Positions 9,400 through 16,001 of a DNA stretch of 16,129 nucleotides are shown here, in pieces; position 1 is the first letter of the stretch, and each line of letters starts with the position of its first letter. The DNA lies in the NCBI GenBank assembly GCA_903834675.1, contig CAILKC010000473.1, positions 1-16,129 of the forward strand. The letters are read 5' to 3'. The DNA comes from an uncultured Victivallales bacterium (GTDB lineage: Bacteria; Verrucomicrobiota; Lentisphaeria; Oligosphaerales; JAFGRS01). A program made the translations under genes and the position numbers. The notes under the pieces are model-generated. The model was not told the DNA's origin, searched no databases, and saw only the letters and a program-made list of their open reading frames with translations.

Positions 9400-10416
9400 A
9401 TGCCGCTCCGCATCGCCGTTGCCGGTTTGAAGCACGGGCACGTCAAGACGGTACTGCAACTGGCCCTACAGGACCCACGGGTCAGCGTCGTGGCCTTGGC
9501 GGATGATGATCCGGCCCAGCGCGGCGCCTACGAACAGGCGTTTGCGCGGCCCGTACGCTACGCCTCGCATCGGGAACTGCTGGAATCCGTCGAGTTCGAG
9601 GCGTTGGTGGTGTGCGAGGCGTTCGCCGGGCGAGGCGTCGTGGTCGGTGACGCCCTCGCGGCCGGCAAGCACGTGTTCTGCGACAAGCCTCTCTGCACCC
9701 GGATCGCGGAGCTGGAGCGCATTGAGGCTCTGGCCGCGGCGCAGCGCCTCGAGGTCGCGGTGGACTTCAGCCTGCGGCAGCACTGGTTCCAGGCCGCCGC
9801 ACCCTTGCAGCAGGGCGAGATTGGCACCATCGTGAGTTGTACCTTTGCCGGGCCGCATGGACTCGGCTATGAATGGCGGCCACGCTGGTACTACGCGCCG
9901 GGCCAGCACGGCGGTATTCTCAACGACCTGAGCGGCCACGGCCTGGACTTCGTACACTGGATCACCGGGCGACGCTTCGCCCGCGTGCTGGCGGCCACCT
10001 GCGCCTGTGTCGGGCTGCCCCAGGAGCCCCGCTTCGAGACCTTCGGCGAGGCCTACTACCAGCTCGACGGCGGCGCCACGGTCTTTGGCCACGTCGACTA
10101 CCTGGTTCCGGCCGGCCATCCCACGGCCTGGCGCTGCGTCATCGTCGGCACCGCCGGCGACGCCGTCGTCGATGAGACCACGGGCCTGCGCCTGCGCCCC
10201 GCCGGCGCGCCGGAAAGGCTCATCCCCGCGGCCGCTCTCCGCAGCGGCACCCAACACCCCTTCCAGGACTTTGTCGGCCTGCTCACCGAGGGCACCCCAG
10301 GCCTGCGCACAACCGCCGAGACCCTACACTGCTCCCTGGCCGCGCTGGTGGCGCAACAGGTCGCCGAACGCCAGGAAACCGCCGTGCCCATCCCGGTCAT
10401 GCCAGGGCAGGGATGA
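9400..10416 (+). CDS. Gfo/Idh/MocA-family oxidoreductase (cytoplasmic)
   Basis: This 338-residue protein has no signal peptide. The N-terminal Rossmann beta-alpha-beta reads MPLRIAVAGLKHGHVKTVLQ, where the usual GxGxxG is altered to GLKHGH, as in a subgroup of the family. The EKP motif is replaced by CDKP (residues 94-97). The C-terminal catalytic segment is NDLSGHGLDFVHWITG, with D176, H180 and D183 in place. It follows the esterase gene by 14 nt, with GGGAAAGGGA before the ATG, so translation is probably coupled to the same transcript. It is the last gene of the plus-strand cluster; REP hairpins begin 25 bases after its stop. Redox action on a sugar or sugar-derived keto acid is likely, but the substrate is unknown. 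Confidence 0.9.
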   Translation: MPLRIAVAGLKHGHVKTVLQLALQDPRVSVVALADDDPAQRGAYEQAFARPVRYASHRELLESVEFEALVVCEAFAGRGVVVGDALAAGKHVFCDKPLCTRIAELERIEALAAAQRLEVAVDFSLRQHWFQAAAPLQQGEIGTIVSCTFAGPHGLGYEWRPRWYYAPGQHGGILNDLSGHGLDFVHWITGRRFARVLAATCACVGLPQEPRFETFGEAYYQLDGGATVFGHVDYLVPAGHPTAWRCVIVGTAGDAVVDETTGLRLRPAGAPERLIPAAALRSGTQHPFQDFVGLLTEGTPGLRTTAETLHCSLAALVAQQVAERQETAVPIPVMPGQG

Positions 10417-10441
10417 CCACAACACCCCCCAACGTAGATGC

Positions 10442-10461
10442 CCGTGGGTTTCAACCCACGG
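10442..10461. repeat. REP hairpin 1
   Basis: CCGTGGGTTTCAACCCACGG: nine-base arms and a two-base loop. GTAG at 10434-10437 is four bases away instead of adjacent. It lies just after the stop of the last operon gene and could slow or end its transcript, though no T-run follows. Confidence 0.85.
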
Positions 10462-10512
10462 ATCGGGCGTTTTCCAGCCCCCGCGATTCACGTCGCGTAG
10501 CGACATCCGATG

Positions 10513-10536
10513 GTAGCCGTGGGTTTCAACCCACGG
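10513..10536 (+). repeat. REP hairpin 2 with 5' GTAG
   Basis: GTAG directly precedes the perfect CCGTGGG/CCCACGG hairpin (10517-10536). A smaller hairpin, GTCGCGTAGCGAC (10492-10504), lies upstream, so the unit is GTCGC-GTA-GCGAC, a short spacer, GTAG and the main stem. Confidence 0.88.
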
Positions 10537-10559
10537 GTGCCCGTGCATGTCACACGATC

Positions 10560-10625
10560 CGTCGCGTCGCGACGGTTGAACCACGTTCCGCGGCGCCGTG
10601 GCGTTTCAAGCGTCGCGCCGCGACG
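10560..10625. repeat. Long imperfect hairpin, left copy
   Basis: CGTCGCGTCGCGACGGTTGA and the following ACCACG pair with CGTGGCGTTTCAAGCGTCGC and the following GCCGCGACG, around a TTCCGCGGCGC centre. The arms are over 20 bases with a few mismatches. It sits between inverted REPs 2 and 3, giving a BIME-like arrangement. Confidence 0.75.
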
Positions 10626-10648
10626 CGGGATACAACGGACATTCCCTA

Positions 10649-10672
10649 CCGTGGGTTGAAACCCACGGCTAC
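10649..10672 (-). repeat. REP hairpin 3, inverted, with GTAG
   Basis: CCGTGGGTTGAAACCCACGG followed by CTAC: the reverse complement of unit 2, including the GATGGTAG foot (CTACCATC at 10669-10676). With REP 2 it forms an inverted pair about the long hairpin. Confidence 0.88.
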
Positions 10673-10721
10673 CATCACGGCGTCGCTACGCGACCAAAGA
10701 GACGGTCCGCGAACCGGATAT

Positions 10722-10741
10722 CCGTGGGTTTGAACCCACGG
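10722..10741. repeat. REP hairpin 4, variant without GTAG
   Basis: CCGTGGGTTTGAACCCACGG, a one-base loop variant. No GTAG adjoins either end. The next bases, ATCGGGCGTT, match those after REP 1. A second small palindrome, GTCGCG-G-CGCGAC (10770-10782), stands 16 bases before the transposase start and could hide or expose its translation start. Confidence 0.8.
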
Positions 10742-10798
10742 ATCGGGCGTTCCAACCCCCACAGATTGCGTCGCGGCGCGACGACCTGAGCTATCGCC

Positions 10799-11251
10799 AT
10801 GGCCAACACCTACACCAGTCTCCATTACCACGTCGTCTTCAGCACCAAGCACCGTGAAGCGCTGATTGCTCCCGCCGTGGAGCCGCGTCTCTGGGCCTAC
10901 CTGGGTGGCATCGCTCGTGATAACGACATGAGGCCGTTGTGCATCAACGGCGTGGAAGACCACGTCCATCTCTTGCTTGGTTTGCCCCCCTCGCTGGCCG
11001 TGAGCAAGGCCGTCCAGTTGATCAAGGGCGGTGCATCGAAATGGGTTCACGATACCTTCCCCGAGTTGCGGACCTTTGCCTGGCAGGACGGCTACGGCGC
11101 GTTTACCCTCGGCAAGTCGCAGATCCCGGACACCATTGCCTACATCCAGAACCAACGCGAGCATCACCGGGCGCGGACATTCAAGGACGAGTACCTCGCC
11201 TTCCTGCGCAAACACGAGATCGAATACGATGAGCGCTATGTGCTCGATTGA
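10799..11251 (+). CDS. REP-associated IS200/IS605-like Y1 (HUH) transposase
   Basis: This 150-residue protein is a complete single-domain Y1 transposase, the usual size for IS200/IS605 TnpA and RAYT proteins. The HUH metal-binding motif is H55-V-H57 (GVEDHVHLLL), and the catalytic tyrosine is Y115 in DTIAYIQNQREHH. The C-terminal TFKDEYLAFLRKHEIEYDER is typical of the group. Such enzymes cut single-stranded DNA at tetranucleotides beside hairpins and join themselves to the 5' end through tyrosine. All key residues are present, so it may be active. No clear ribosome-binding site precedes the ATG, so expression is probably low. The REP hairpins on both sides are its likely substrates; this is inference from architecture and the GTAG foot. 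Confidence 0.93.
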   Translation: MANTYTSLHYHVVFSTKHREALIAPAVEPRLWAYLGGIARDNDMRPLCINGVEDHVHLLLGLPPSLAVSKAVQLIKGGASKWVHDTFPELRTFAWQDGYGAFTLGKSQIPDTIAYIQNQREHHRARTFKDEYLAFLRKHEIEYDERYVLD

Positions 11252-11323
11252 GGCGGTTCCCCCCGCCCCCACGATTCGCGTCGCGTAGGCGGTTCCCCCC
11301 GTCCCCACGATTCGCGTCGCGTA
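11252..11323. repeat. Two tandem 36-bp units downstream of the transposase
   Basis: A 36-bp unit starting GGCGGTTCCCCCCG and ending TTCGCGTCGCGTA occurs at 11252-11287 and 11288-11323 with one C/T difference. A 34-bp relative recurs at 11416-11449. The unit ends in the first half of the GTCGCGTAGCGAC hairpin, so it looks like repeated partial copies of the REP upstream arm. The first unit begins directly after the transposase stop codon. Confidence 0.85.
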
Positions 11324-11336
11324 GCGACATCCGACG

Positions 11337-11360
11337 GTAGCCGTGGGTTTCAACCCACGG
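11337..11360 (+). repeat. REP hairpin 5 with 5' GTAG
   Basis: GTAG followed by the perfect 20-bp hairpin (11341-11360), with GTCGCGTAGCGAC upstream at 11316-11328. It is followed at once by the first 18-bp tandem array. Confidence 0.88.
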
Positions 11361-11414
11361 TGGCGGTGCAACCCACGGTGGCGGTGCAACCCACGGTGGC
11401 GGTGCAACCCACGG
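11361..11414. repeat. Tandem array of three 18-bp half-REP units
   Basis: Three exact copies of TGGCGGTGCAACCCACGG follow REP 5. Each unit ends in the right arm of the REP stem (CAACCCACGG) but lacks the left arm. Confidence 0.9.
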
Positions 11415-11462
11415 TGGCGGTTCCCCGTCCCCACGATTCGCGTCGCGTAGCGACATCCGATG

Positions 11463-11486
11463 GTAGCCGTGGGTTTCAACCCACGG
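11463..11486 (+). repeat. REP hairpin 6 with 5' GTAG
   Basis: GTAG plus the perfect hairpin (11467-11486), preceded by GTCGCGTAGCGAC at 11442-11454 and followed by more 18-bp half units. Confidence 0.88.
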
Positions 11487-11522
11487 TGGCGGTGCAACCC
11501 ACGGTGGCGGTGCAACCCACGG
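11487..11522. repeat. Tandem array of two 18-bp half-REP units
   Basis: Two exact copies of TGGCGGTGCAACCCACGG lie between REP 6 and GTGCCCGT. The corresponding left-side block passes from the hairpin straight to GTGCCCGT, so these 36 bases are an insertion or expansion in the right block. Confidence 0.9.
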
Positions 11523-11539
11523 GTGCCCGTATGCGTATC

Positions 11540-11605
11540 CGTCGCGTCGCGACGGTTGAACCACGTTCCGCGGCGCCGTGGCGTTTCAAGCGTCGCGACG
11601 CGACG
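11540..11605. repeat. Long imperfect hairpin, right copy
   Basis: This is the same structure as 10560-10625, with arms CGTCGCGTCGCGACGGTTGA and CAAGCGTCGCGACGCGACG. The outer stem here is a perfect match, better paired than the left copy. It lies between inverted REPs 6 and 7. Confidence 0.78.
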
Positions 11606-11629
11606 CGGGGATACAACGGACATTCCCTA

Positions 11630-11653
11630 CCGTGGGTTGAAACCCACGGCTAC
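11630..11653 (-). repeat. REP hairpin 7, inverted, with GTAG
   Basis: CCGTGGGTTGAAACCCACGG followed by CTAC, inverted relative to REP 6. It lies 38 bases beyond the stop of the convergent VWA gene and could act in both transcripts' 3' ends. Confidence 0.88.
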
Positions 11654-11690
11654 CATCACGGCGTCGCGCCGCGCTGCGGGATACGACGCG

Positions 11691-13997
11691 TCAGAGGGTG
11701 AGGCGGCTATAGACGGCCGGGAGGACGTGGGGAAGCTGGCGGAGGTCGGACAGGATGACGAAGCGGCGGTCGGGGAACATGATCTCCATCTCGGCGACGC
11801 TGCTCTCGGCGGTGGAGACGGCGAAGGTATGGATTTTGAGGCGGGCGTTTTCTTCGCAGGCTTTGCGCACGTCGTGATGGCCATAGTGCGTCGCCGGATC
11901 GTAATCGGTATCTAGGGGTCGGCCGTCGGTGATGAGCAGGATCAGGCGCTGTCGGCAAGGGCTGCTGGCCAGACGCCAGCCGGCGTGGCGCAAGGCCGGG
12001 CCGATACGGGTACGGTGGGCGGGGACGGCGGCCAGCAGCCGCGCCACAGCGGCGTGCTCCCAGCGCTCGGCGAAGTCTTTGAAGACCAGGAAGGCGCACT
12101 GCCGGGGGCCGTTGGAGTGGAAGCCGCAGACGGCGAAGCGGTCGCCGAGAGCCTCCAATCCCTGGCCCAGCACCATGGCCGCACGGCGCTCGAGGTCGAG
12201 GATGCGTTCGCCGGCGGGCGTCATCTCGCCGGTGGAGCCGCTGAGGTCGAGCAACACCAGCACCGCCACGTCGCGGCGGCTGAGGCGGGGCTTCTCGTAG
12301 AAATCGACGCGCGGAGCGGGATCGGCGCCGCGCTGCATGAGGAAGTGAATCAGGCGGTCGACCGCGATCTCGTCGCCTTCGCGTAGGTACTTCTCGCGGC
12401 GCACTGAGTCGGGTTTCAGGCGTTCGAACGCGCGCCGGAGGCGCCGACCCTCGGCGGCGAGGTCAGCGGGCAGAAGCGCGTCAGGCGGGGCGACGGGGAC
12501 GGTTTCCTGGACGCAACAGTAGGCACGCCGATAGTCGTTTTCGGTGCAGCTCCACTCGTCATAGACGTAGTCGGTTGAGCTGGGCGTGACGAGTTCGGCG
12601 AGGGCGGGCTTGGCGGTTTGGACGGCAGGGGCGTGCGCGGAGTCGGGCTTGTCGCCGACGGCTGCCTTTCGCCACTCTGCCACCGCGCGCTCAGCCTGGG
12701 GGTTGGTCTCGCGGGCGGGAAAGAGAAAGTCCGGCATGAAGCTCAGGGGCGGCAGCAGCGCTCCCGCCAGTTCAGGGCAGGCGCGCTGCAGCTCGGCGAG
12801 CCGGGTGGGGGTCAACAAGGCTGCGGTGTGGAAGACACTGCGGCAGAGACGGGCGGACTCCGCCAGCCTGGCGACGGGCTCTGGGAGGTCGCCAACGCCG
12901 CCCAGCAGGAGCCGGCGAACGATAGCGGCGGCGCCGTCGGCGGCGAGCGCAGGCGCAAGGTCCTGCTCCAGTCCGGCTTGCAGCAGGCGGCGCAGGCCAG
13001 GCCAGGCGTCGGCACAGCCACTCAGCAGGCGGTGCCACTCGGCCAGCAGCAGGGCGTTGAGGGCGACCGGGGCGTCGCCGGCAAGCCCTCGCAAGGTGAG
13101 GTAACGCGGGTGGCCGTGGATGCGGCTGAAGCTGTCGAAACGGAGGGCGCCCGCGGCGACCACCGCGGCGAGGGTGTACCCGTGCTGGTTGCGCTGCCGG
13201 GTCGGCGCGGTGCGGATCTGCGCTGGCAGATACAGCGTCCGGCCGAGGAAGACGCAGCGGCAACCGCGTCCGGCCACGTCTTCGGCGGGGAGGCTGCCGA
13301 GGTCAGCGACCCCGACATCGCCGCCCGCCAAAGCACAGGTCAAGGCACGCAGACTCTCCTGGACATCCTGCAGACGGCATTCCTGGGCGAGGTCACGGAC
13401 GAAGGCCTCGGAGCTTTCCAGGCTGCATCGGATGAAAGCGAGGCCGCTGGCCGGGTTGCGGGCAAAGGCGGCCAGACCCGCGTCGACGAAGCGCTCGAGG
13501 TCGGGGGGGTGCAGGCGTTCGGCCAGGCGGGCGTAGTTTTGCAGAAAGGCGAGGGCGAGGTCGGGGTCGACAGATTGCAGTCGGCGGGCCAGGGCGAGGG
13601 CCTGGCGCACTGCGGCGGGGCTCTCTCCCAGGCCATCCTCCGCGAGGAGGGTGAAAAAGACCACGCCACGATGCGGCTGGGAGGTGGCAAGCTCGCGCCC
13701 CAGATCCACCACAGCCGCGAACAGCGCGGGCACATCGAGGAGCCACTCGGTGCGTGGGTTCAATGCCCTCAGGAAGCAGCGCAGCACCGGGTCGTAGGAG
13801 CCCTGGTCGGCCTGGCGCAGCAGGCTGAAGACGGTCGCGGTCGCCGCCTGGCGTGGCGGGCCAAGGAGACCACGTTCGAAGAGGTTCTCGAGGAGGCGCT
13901 CGAAGAGCTTCCGGTGGCCCCAGCCGACGCGGTCGAGGGAGAAGCCGTGGTAGCGGTCGGCGGCGTCAAGGGGGGTTGTGGGCAGCTGGCTGGGCAT
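11691..13997 (-). CDS. CbbO/NorD-type protein with C-terminal VWA domain
   Basis: This 768-residue protein has a long, mainly helical N-terminal part (about 1-560) with no enzyme motif I recognise, and a C-terminal von Willebrand factor A domain (about 575-768). The MIDAS metal site is intact: D584-L-S586-G-S588, T663 in RTRIG and D691 in LITDGRPLD. The segment DYVYDEWSCTENDYRRAYC precedes the VWA part, as in NorD/CbbO proteins. Its ATG lies inside the upstream AAA+ gene (32-nt overlap), so translation is probably coupled. In known pairs the VWA protein is the adaptor that brings the AAA+ ring to a client such as Rubisco or nitric oxide reductase. No such client is encoded here, so CbbO and NorD cannot be separated. 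No signal peptide is present; it should act in the cytoplasm. Confidence 0.88.
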   Translation of the reverse strand: MPSQLPTTPLDAADRYHGFSLDRVGWGHRKLFERLLENLFERGLLGPPRQAATATVFSLLRQADQGSYDPVLRCFLRALNPRTEWLLDVPALFAAVVDLGRELATSQPHRGVVFFTLLAEDGLGESPAAVRQALALARRLQSVDPDLALAFLQNYARLAERLHPPDLERFVDAGLAAFARNPASGLAFIRCSLESSEAFVRDLAQECRLQDVQESLRALTCALAGGDVGVADLGSLPAEDVAGRGCRCVFLGRTLYLPAQIRTAPTRQRNQHGYTLAAVVAAGALRFDSFSRIHGHPRYLTLRGLAGDAPVALNALLLAEWHRLLSGCADAWPGLRRLLQAGLEQDLAPALAADGAAAIVRRLLLGGVGDLPEPVARLAESARLCRSVFHTAALLTPTRLAELQRACPELAGALLPPLSFMPDFLFPARETNPQAERAVAEWRKAAVGDKPDSAHAPAVQTAKPALAELVTPSSTDYVYDEWSCTENDYRRAYCCVQETVPVAPPDALLPADLAAEGRRLRRAFERLKPDSVRREKYLREGDEIAVDRLIHFLMQRGADPAPRVDFYEKPRLSRRDVAVLVLLDLSGSTGEMTPAGERILDLERRAAMVLGQGLEALGDRFAVCGFHSNGPRQCAFLVFKDFAERWEHAAVARLLAAVPAHRTRIGPALRHAGWRLASSPCRQRLILLITDGRPLDTDYDPATHYGHHDVRKACEENARLKIHTFAVSTAESSVAEMEIMFPDRRFVILSDLRQLPHVLPAVYSRLTL

Positions 13998-14829
13998 GGG
14001 CGCTATCGTCGAGCAGGTCGCCGAAGTGAAGCGCGGCGATGGTGTCGATGGACTCGCTGAGTTCGCGCTCGTCGGTGAGCGTCCGGCTGATGGCGGCGCG
14101 GCAGGCGTCCTGAGGCCGCAGTCCGGCCTGCATCAGGCGTCCGGCATAGACGAGCAGCCGGGTGCTGACGCCCTCCTCCAGCCCAAAACCCCGCAGTTCG
14201 CGGATGCGGGCGCCCATCTCGGCCAGGCGGCGGCTGGCGGCGGCGGGAAGACCACTTTCCGAGGCAATAATGCGGGCTTCTGGCTCCACCTCCGGATGGC
14301 TGAACTCAAGGCTGACAAAACGCTGTCGCGTCGAGTGTTTGAGGTCCTTGACGATACTCTGGTAGCCGGGGTTATAGCTGAGCACGACCATGAAGCTGGG
14401 GTGCGCGGGAACGACCGTGCCGGTCTTATCGATATAGAGCCTGCGGCGGTCGTCGGTGAGCGAGTGGATGACGACGGTGGTGTCCTTGCGGGCTTCGACG
14501 ATCTCATCGAGGTAGCAGATGCCGCCATGGCGCACGGCGAGGGTCAGCGGTCCGTCCTGCCATACCGTCTGATTGTCCTTGAACAGAAAACGCCCCACCA
14601 GGTCGGCGGCCGTGAGGTCCTCGTGGCAGGAGACGGTGAGCAGCGGCAGGCCGAGGGCGAAGGCCATGTGCTCGACAAAGCGCGTCTTACCGCAGCCCGT
14701 GGGGCCCTTGAGCAAGAGCGGCAGGCGACAGGCGAAGGCGGCGCGGCAGACGGCTTCCTCGTCGCCCTGAGGGATGTAGTTGGGAGCGGCGCGGAGACGA
14801 AACGGCTCCAAGATGGCTGGAACGTCCAT
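13966..14829 (-). CDS. CbbQ/NirQ/NorQ-family MoxR AAA+ ATPase
   Basis: This 287-residue AAA+ protein has Walker A GPTGCGKT (42-49), Walker B CYLDE ending in D108-E109, a sensor-1-like asparagine N153 in SYNPGYQ, and a candidate arginine finger at R168/R170 in KHSTRQRF. The N-terminus YIPQGDEEAVCRAAFACRLP and the block CHEDLTAADLVGRFLF are typical of the CbbQ/NirQ/NorQ group of MoxR ATPases, which assemble as hexamers and remodel a partner with a VWA protein. The gene begins 117 bases after the Gfo/Idh/MocA stop and overlaps the VWA gene by 32 nt. GAGGG lies five bases before the ATG. The family is sure; the client is unknown. Confidence 0.92.
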   Translation of the reverse strand: MDVPAILEPFRLRAAPNYIPQGDEEAVCRAAFACRLPLLLKGPTGCGKTRFVEHMAFALGLPLLTVSCHEDLTAADLVGRFLFKDNQTVWQDGPLTLAVRHGGICYLDEIVEARKDTTVVIHSLTDDRRRLYIDKTGTVVPAHPSFMVVLSYNPGYQSIVKDLKHSTRQRFVSLEFSHPEVEPEARIIASESGLPAAASRRLAEMGARIRELRGFGLEEGVSTRLLVYAGRLMQAGLRPQDACRAAISRTLTDERELSESIDTIAALHFGDLLDDSAHAQPAAHNPP

Positions 14830-14914
14830 GGAGAACCCTCGACCACCGGACCGCGGGGCAGAGAAAAGGGGGCGGGACGCCAGCAGGGACGCCAGCCCCC
14901 AGAGTTACTGACCA

Positions 14915-14933
14915 CGCCGCCACGACGGCGGCG
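14915..14933. other. GC-rich hairpin between oxidoreductase and AAA+ genes
   Basis: CGCCGCC and GGCGGCG pair around ACGAC, 12 bases after the oxidoreductase stop on the minus strand. No T-run follows, so it is not a standard intrinsic terminator. It may only attenuate or stabilise the transcript. Confidence 0.4.
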
Positions 14934-14945
14934 CCGTGCGATACT

Positions 14946-16001
14946 TCAGACCGCGACTTCCGCATTCTGCGCGCTGGAGGCGTAGATAGCGTCGATGAGG
15001 CGCATGGCGATGATGCCCTGCTCGCCGGTGGCCGGCGGCTCGCCTTCGCCCTTGACGGCCGCGACGAACTTGGCCATTTCCTGCGGGAATCCGCCGCCGT
15101 CCTTGTTGTAGTTCAACTTGATGTCGGCCATCAGGTTGTCGACTTCGGTGAGCAGCACCGTATCGCCACCGACGACCAGTCCGCCCTTGGTACCCAGGAT
15201 CTCGAGCATCTGTTCGTCCTTGGCGTTGGCGGCCCAGGCGACCTCAAAGCTCAAGGTAGCCTTGTCGCCGAAGCGGACGATGCCGGCGGCGTAGTCATCG
15301 ACGTCGAAGGTGCCATCGAACTTCGGCGGGCCGGCCCACATGCTGATGTAGTGGTAGTCCTGCATGGGCGAGCCGAACTTCGAGTAGACCTTGGCGCTGA
15401 CGCGGGTGGGGTTCCACAGCCCGGTGGTCCACATAGCCAGGTCGAAGAAGTGTACGCCGATGTCGATGAGGCCACCGCCGCCGGACTCGCCCTTGGTGGT
15501 GAACCAGCCACCGAGGCCGGGGATGCCGCGGCGCCGGATCAGGCGGATGCGAATCTGGTAGATCTCGCCGAGCTTGCCCGAGTCGATGGCGGCCTTAACG
15601 ATTTCAGCGTCCGGAGACTGGCGCCGGACCATACCCATGGTCAGCACCTTCTTGGCGGCGTCGCGGGCGCTGACGATGGCCCTGCCTTCCTTCTGGCTCA
15701 TCGCCATCGGCTTCTCGAGCAGCACGTGCTTGCCAGCCTTGAACGCATCGATAGCGATGGGCGCATGCATCCGGTTCGGGACGCAGATACTGACCGCCTC
15801 GATCTCGGGATCGGCTAGCAGATCCTGGTACTTTTCGAACAGGCGCGTTACGCTGTGGCGTTTGCCCTTCTCCTGCAGGCGCTCCGGCAAGATATCGCAG
15901 AGCGCGACCACCTGAGCGTCGGGGACTTTGACGTAAGCCTCGGCGTGGACGGACCCGATGGTGCCGACGCCGATGATGCCGATCTTGACCTTCCTGCCCA
16001 T
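14946..16001 (-). CDS. Gfo/Idh/MocA-family oxidoreductase (cytoplasmic)
   Basis: This 351-residue oxidoreductase has a canonical dinucleotide-binding start, KVKIGIIGVGTIGSVHA, with GxGxxG at 11-16, the EKP motif at 96-98 (HVLLEKPMAM), and the substrate-side motif GGGGLIDIGVHFFDLAMW with D180, H184 and D187. It has no signal peptide. The frame is open upstream to 16085, but ATG 16001 is preceded by AAAGGGAG at a seven-base spacing and starts the conserved fold, so it is chosen. It lies upstream of the AAA+/VWA pair on the same strand with a 116-bp gap, so co-transcription is possible. The overall pattern is like inositol 2-dehydrogenase-type enzymes, but the substrate cannot be read from sequence. 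The 128 bases beyond the start, to the window end, show no convincing promoter. Confidence 0.93.
   Translation of the reverse strand: MGRKVKIGIIGVGTIGSVHAEAYVKVPDAQVVALCDILPERLQEKGKRHSVTRLFEKYQDLLADPEIEAVSICVPNRMHAPIAIDAFKAGKHVLLEKPMAMSQKEGRAIVSARDAAKKVLTMGMVRRQSPDAEIVKAAIDSGKLGEIYQIRIRLIRRRGIPGLGGWFTTKGESGGGGLIDIGVHFFDLAMWTTGLWNPTRVSAKVYSKFGSPMQDYHYISMWAGPPKFDGTFDVDDYAAGIVRFGDKATLSFEVAWAANAKDEQMLEILGTKGGLVVGGDTVLLTEVDNLMADIKLNYNKDGGGFPQEMAKFVAAVKGEGEPPATGEQGIIAMRLIDAIYASSAQNAEVAV

Larger units (their letters stand above)
10434..11667. mobile_element. REP/RAYT locus: Y1 transposase within REP hairpins
   Basis: A single-domain Y1 transposase gene lies inside a dense array of short palindromes. 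Seven copies of the 20-bp hairpin CCGTGGGTTTCAACCCACGG (or a one-base or strand variant) flank it, four on the left and three on the right. Blocks of about 200 bp on the two sides (10478-10686 and 11429-11667) are near-identical direct repeats, apart from a 36-bp insertion in the right block. Most hairpins have GTAG at the 5' foot, the signature of REPs handled by REP-associated tyrosine transposases. I see no accessory TnpB gene and no conventional terminal inverted repeats. Confidence 0.85.

Noticed and set aside
10646..11623. Open frames reading HRHRGL repeats across the REP arrays, overlapping the transposase
   Set aside because: They are translations of the 18-bp tandem repeats and palindromes, not proteins.
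10442..11653. CRISPR-like array of 20-bp repeats
   Set aside because: Repeats alternate in orientation, spacers range from tens to hundreds of bases and are themselves repeated, there are no cas genes, and GTAG-footed hairpins beside a Y1 transposase fit REP elements.
12618..14060. 480-codon plus-strand frame opposite the VWA gene
   Set aside because: It mirrors the coding strand of a clear VWA protein and shows no domain of its own.
11691..14829. Assignment as NorQ/NorD of denitrification or CbbQ/CbbO of carbon fixation
   Set aside because: Neither nitric oxide reductase nor Rubisco genes are in the window, and family motifs do not separate the two, so only the broad family is called.
14915..14933. 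Intrinsic terminator after the minus-strand oxidoreductase
   Set aside because: The stem is good but no T-run follows on the transcribed strand.
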